Shown in pieces: positions 21,362 to 23,624 of a stretch of 23,624 nucleotides of DNA (positions are counted from its first letter, which is position 1; the number at the start of each line of letters is the position of its first letter). The position numbers and the translations under genes were made by a program. Source of the DNA: an uncultured Bacteroides sp. (lineage in GTDB: Bacteria > Bacteroidota > Bacteroidia > Bacteroidales > Bacteroidaceae); contig USLU01000081.1 in the NCBI GenBank assembly GCA_900555635.1, positions 1 through 23,624 on the forward strand. The letters are read 5' to 3'. The notes below the pieces were generated by a model. The model ran no database searches. It saw nothing but the letters and a program-made list of their open reading frames with translations, and was not told where the DNA came from.

Positions 21362-21454
21362 AAATGGATTGAATAATGAAGAATTGCCAAATGCACGAAG
21401 TTAGGAAGAATTGGAAGATGCACTTTCTGATCGGGCTATTCTCTTGATTATCGT

Positions 21455-21570
21455 TTTCCAAAGTATTAATATCGTGTCAGCAGGAAGTTAATTTCCTGCA
21501 AACACGATATTAATACTTTGTACTACATGATATTAATTTCTTGTGTTACACGATATTAATTTCTTGTATT
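21455..21570. repeat. Iteron-like array of 23-bp repeats with a large cruciform
   Basis: Three direct units start at 21502, 21525 and 21548, sharing ACAYGATATTAAT followed by a CTTTG/TCTTG end; a degenerate unit starts at 21480. An inverted copy occupies 21455-21477. Positions 21459-21477 and 21502-21520 form a perfect 19-bp stem, with an inner 7-bp stem (21480-21486 with 21493-21499). It lies just downstream of the DUF4373 gene. It may be an origin, partition site or regulator-binding array. Confidence 0.8.
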
Positions 21571-21603
21571 TCGTTACAAATCACTCATGATTAATCACTT
21601 TTT

Positions 21604-22440
21604 TCATGTCTTCTTTCTTTCTCTTGCCAGGATTGAAATGATATATCCTCCTTTCCTGTTTATCTTTCCCCAATTCGTGCTGTGGAAGATTTTCCAGACA
21701 TATCCTCCCAATCTGCCGTAATCGGATAGTTTCAGGATCTTTTTTATTTCGTCATTGTCAGTGATTAATAACTGTTTCAGAGTTAGCATAAGGCATTCCA
21801 GATTGTGCGTATTCTTATTGTAAGCATACCCTGGAATATCCAAATCAGAATTCCCTGTCATTCCTCCGTTCTCCTCTGGGGGAGTTAGAGAGGGAAGTGC
21901 TTTACTTTCATTTGCTTTACTTTCTTTGCTTTGTGCCGGGGTGTCTGCATTTTCAGAGAAATTGCGTACATTCTGTGTACAGTTCTTCTGATTTTCTGTA
22001 TTTGAAGGAGGTGTATCTGTTTCTACTTTGGACTGTTCATTTTTCACTTTCAGTTCTTCCTTGAAATAGGGTAGGGAGCTTAAATCCCTCTTTCTTCGTT
22101 TGGTAGCTTCCAGCCATACCTTTTGTAATTCTGTGGATGTCAGTACTTCCTGTTCTTTATAGATTTGAGGATCGAAGAATCCTTTTTCCACCAGAATATC
22201 CACAATACCCTGCATTTCTTCTTCATCGACATCTTTTCCCACTTTGTTGGTGAAGAGTGTGCATTGTTCGCTGTTCCATTTCAGATAATATCCGTTTTCT
22301 TTGTGTATTTTGCACAGCAGCTTTATTACTGCTGCTGTGCCTTTCAACCCAAATTTAGCTTCAATCAATTCTATTGCAATTTCTTCAAATAGATTTACTT
22401 TGAATGGGAAATATAACATTCCCCCATACATCATAGCCAT
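21604..22440 (-). CDS. DUF4373 (Lin1244/Lin1753-like N-terminal domain) protein
   Basis: A 278-aa protein whose N-terminal ~110 residues (MLYFPFKVNLFEEIAIELIE, then GTAAVIKLLCKIHKENGYYL and VDILVEKGFFD) fit the DUF4373/Lin1244-Lin1753 domain, a winged-helix-like module often found in phage and mobile-element replication or DnaD-like proteins. A low-complexity linker (about 125-205, rich in Thr, Asn, Ser, Lys) leads to a C-terminal segment with DNAD-like features (YVWKIFHSTNWGKINRKGGY). A replication-initiator role is inference, supported by the iteron-like repeats 34 bp after its stop codon. The ATG at 22440 or the ATG three codons later could be used. 47 bp separate it from the upstream SH3-like gene on the same strand. 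Confidence 0.72.
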   Translation of the reverse strand: MAMMYGGMLYFPFKVNLFEEIAIELIEAKFGLKGTAAVIKLLCKIHKENGYYLKWNSEQCTLFTNKVGKDVDEEEMQGIVDILVEKGFFDPQIYKEQEVLTSTELQKVWLEATKRRKRDLSSLPYFKEELKVKNEQSKVETDTPPSNTENQKNCTQNVRNFSENADTPAQSKESKANESKALPSLTPPEENGGMTGNSDLDIPGYAYNKNTHNLECLMLTLKQLLITDNDEIKKILKLSDYGRLGGYVWKIFHSTNWGKINRKGGYIISILARERKKT

Positions 22441-22487
22441 GATTTCTTGCTTTTATTTTTTCACTTTTATTTTTTCCTTTTTCATTC

Positions 22488-22835
22488 TCAACATACGGGT
22501 CTCCATTCCAGGGTATTTTCGATTTCTAAGTTTCTCCATGCTTGTAGTTCCACATCCCAATATATCAGTGCACCTGTTACTTTGTTGATGTCGTACTTTC
22601 TTCTGAATCCAGTTTCATAAGGGATTAATGTAGCTTTCACTAGCTTGAAGGTTCCATCCTGTTTGTAATAGGCGACGAGTGCATAGCCATACTGCATATG
22701 GTCAATCAGGTCTTCGATTCTTTCTGCCATCCATGTTGCGCATGTTTCGGTGTACCTTTTTTCCAACATGATACGTTTTTTCCATAGATTTCTCTGTGCC
22801 TCGTGAAGTGAAGCGGACTTCTTCTGCTTTTTCAT
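22488..22835 (-). CDS. Small SH3-barrel-like (WYL_2/Sm-like) protein
   Basis: About 115 aa starting at MKKQKKSASLHEAQRNLWKK; the frame is open further to 22916, but the extra residues overlap a terminator hairpin region and look non-coding. The body (QYGYALVAYYKQDGTFKLVK, then ATLIPYETGFRRKYD and ALIYWDVELQAWRNL) reads as short beta strands with aromatic residues, resembling the small SH3-barrel-fold proteins that accompany DUF4373 genes in Bacteroidales. The N-terminus is basic and helical. Function is unknown; nucleic-acid or ligand binding is possible. It probably forms an operon with the DUF4373 gene; a TATCTTTG element lies at 22976-22983. Confidence 0.6.
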   Translation of the reverse strand: MKKQKKSASLHEAQRNLWKKRIMLEKRYTETCATWMAERIEDLIDHMQYGYALVAYYKQDGTFKLVKATLIPYETGFRRKYDINKVTGALIYWDVELQAWRNLEIENTLEWRPVC

Positions 22836-22906
22836 AGCATTACATTTTTTAATTGTTACTTGAGTTTTGCGTTTGGTATTTGATCTGTCAGGGCGTAGTA
22901 AAAGAA

Positions 22907-22938
22907 AGGATGCCATCTTCAGGAAGAAGCGGCATCCT
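22907..22938 (-). terminator. Hairpin terminator between the two small right-end genes
   Basis: AGGATGCC (22907-22914) pairs perfectly with GGCATCCT (22931-22938). On the minus strand the hairpin is followed by TTCTTTT, so it would end transcription of the 23032-23316 gene. Confidence 0.7.
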
Positions 22939-22975
22939 TAATGCGGAGTGGCTTGATCGTTTATCAAAGTGGCGG

Positions 22976-22983
22976 CAAAGATA
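22976..22983 (-). promoter_or_regulatory. -7 element upstream of the SH3-like gene
   Basis: TATCTTTG on the minus strand. However, the hairpin at 22907-22938 would then lie in the leader, 70 bp before the start codon, so it could act as an attenuator. Confidence 0.4.
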
Positions 22984-23031
22984 AACGGTATTCTGGTAGG
23001 ATGTATATATTTAATTCTTGTGTGCTTTTAT

Positions 23032-23316
23032 CTAACTTTTGCAGTTCTTATCTTTTCTCTTTTCCTTTATGTCTTTAGCGTGTAGATCTCTGTAAACTTC
23101 ACCAAGCTCTTGTTCTATAGTCCTGTTTGATAGTGGCTTTTTATCATTTGATAGTAGTAGCTTTGATTTAAACATAATATCTGCCAGTGCTTTTATGCCT
23201 GTTGGATTTTCTTTATCAAAGTAGCCTTCTTCGTACCATTCAATGAATTGTTTTTCCACTTCTACTTTGTATTCGGGAAGTACTCCGAATATAGTTCCGC
23301 AATGAGGGCGACCCAC
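23032..23316 (-). CDS. Hypothetical protein, N-terminus uncertain
   Basis: A 94-aa frame beginning with GTG: charged, helical, with VEKQFIEWYEEGYFDKENPT and NRTIEQELGEVYRDL. It resembles no family I can name. The frame is open upstream to a stop near 23403, and the sequence there (VEKPCRAAITNNESSLKKQ) looks protein-like, so GTG 23316 may not be the true start. An ATG at 23414 in the neighbouring frame leads into an A7 tract (T7 on plus, 23377-23383); one more A would fuse it to this frame and give about 127 aa. A clean -7 element lies at 23468-23475. It may be a frameshifted or slippage-controlled gene, or simply use a non-ATG start. Confidence 0.5.
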   Translation of the reverse strand: MGRPHCGTIFGVLPEYKVEVEKQFIEWYEEGYFDKENPTGIKALADIMFKSKLLLSNDKKPLSNRTIEQELGEVYRDLHAKDIKEKRKDKNCKS

Positions 23317-23467
23317 TTGTTTCTTAAGACTTGATTCATTGTTTGTTATCGCTGCCCTACATGGCTTTTCTACCTCTTTTTTTGAAAGCTTTTCAGCTTC
23401 TCATTTTGTTTCATAATACTTTTCTTTTTAATGAATAATTTAATATATGTGAAATGTAAAAAAGATG

Positions 23468-23475
23468 CAAAGGTA
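23468..23475 (-). promoter_or_regulatory. -7 element for the right-end small gene
   Basis: TACCTTTG on the minus strand, 53 bp before the ATG at 23414, which supports that ATG as the real beginning of the gene. Confidence 0.5.
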
Positions 23476-23612
23476 GTATAAACTGGTAAAATTGAAATTC
23501 AATTCTCTAATGAAAAGTTTTTAATGATGAAAAATAGATGAGTAATATGTTGATATTTAAATTAATGTGTCTGCTTCTGAAAAGTGTTTTTTAGACGTTC
23601 GTTTAATGGACG

Positions 23613-23620
23613 CAAAGATA
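23613..23620 (-). promoter_or_regulatory. Second -7-like element at the right edge
   Basis: TATCTTTG on the minus strand, about 140 bp upstream of the first. It may be a tandem promoter or belong to a divergent arrangement cut by the window edge. The 200 bases at this end hold no supported gene. Confidence 0.35.
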
Positions 23621-23624
23621 AGTG

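Larger units (their letters stand above)
21121..21603. other. 483-bp intergenic region: divergent promoters, right island end, iteron-like array
   Basis: No gene is supported. From left to right it holds the RM operon promoter, a divergent -7 element, a possible structured RNA, an 11-bp inverted repeat, the right 40-bp direct repeat, a 27-bp imperfect tandem duplication (21378-21431), and the 23-bp repeat array with cruciform. Confidence 0.7.

Noticed and set aside
21378..21431. 27-bp imperfect tandem duplication (GAAGAATTG...ATGCAC twice)
   Set aside because: Real but short and only partly matching; no function or context to build on.
22301..22588. Plus-strand ORF over the DUF4373 gene
   Set aside because: Phe/Tyr/Ile-rich translation is the antisense shadow of a real coding region.

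Overview
The window looks like a chromosome of Bacteroides or a close relative (Bacteroidales). Three things point there: promoter -7 elements of the TAnnTTTG type in front of several genes, the almost complete lack of Shine-Dalgarno sites, and protein families typical of the order (DUF4494, DUF4373, VirE/DUF5906-type primase-helicase and Bacteroides-style relaxase remnants).

Bases 1-10130 are ordinary core genome. On the plus strand lie a 5'-truncated rlmB-type 2'-O-methyltransferase, a secreted TPR protein with a degenerate trypsin-like domain, ridA, phoH and a membrane-anchored NDP-sugar dehydratase/epimerase. On the minus strand lie folC and a likely DUF4494 - yggS - dihydroorotate-dehydrogenase-like operon. 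Notable non-coding items are a 5 x 22-bp tandem repeat (645-754) and a long palindromic element (9585-9662).

Bases 10216-21361 appear to be an 11.1-kb accessory island bounded by a perfect 40-bp direct repeat (10216-10255 and 21322-21361). Its left end holds three abutting gene remnants: primase-helicase, relaxase, and a GNAT-like tail. A strong terminator follows, then a phase-variable type I restriction-modification locus. The minus-strand operon runs XRE regulator - hsdR - hsdM - DUF1016/YhcG-type nuclease - hsdS. Downstream of hsdS sits a shufflon: a convergent tyrosine recombinase, a silent second-TRD cassette, and a silent promoterless hsdS lacking its first ~60 codons. Three pairs of inverted repeats (19, 69 and 25 bp) connect these pieces at the TRD boundaries. 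Inversions could therefore combine two first TRDs with three second TRDs, giving up to six HsdS specificities. HsdR and HsdM would stay constant, and the embedded nuclease may be a guest defence gene.

Bases 21362-23624 are AT-rich. They carry an iteron-like array of 23-bp repeats with a cruciform-forming inverted copy (21455-21570), a DUF4373 protein of the kind found near Bacteroidales replication and mobile modules, a small SH3-barrel-like protein, and an unrecognised small ORF that may be frameshifted at an A7 tract. All functional statements rest on motif reading by eye; no database search was run.
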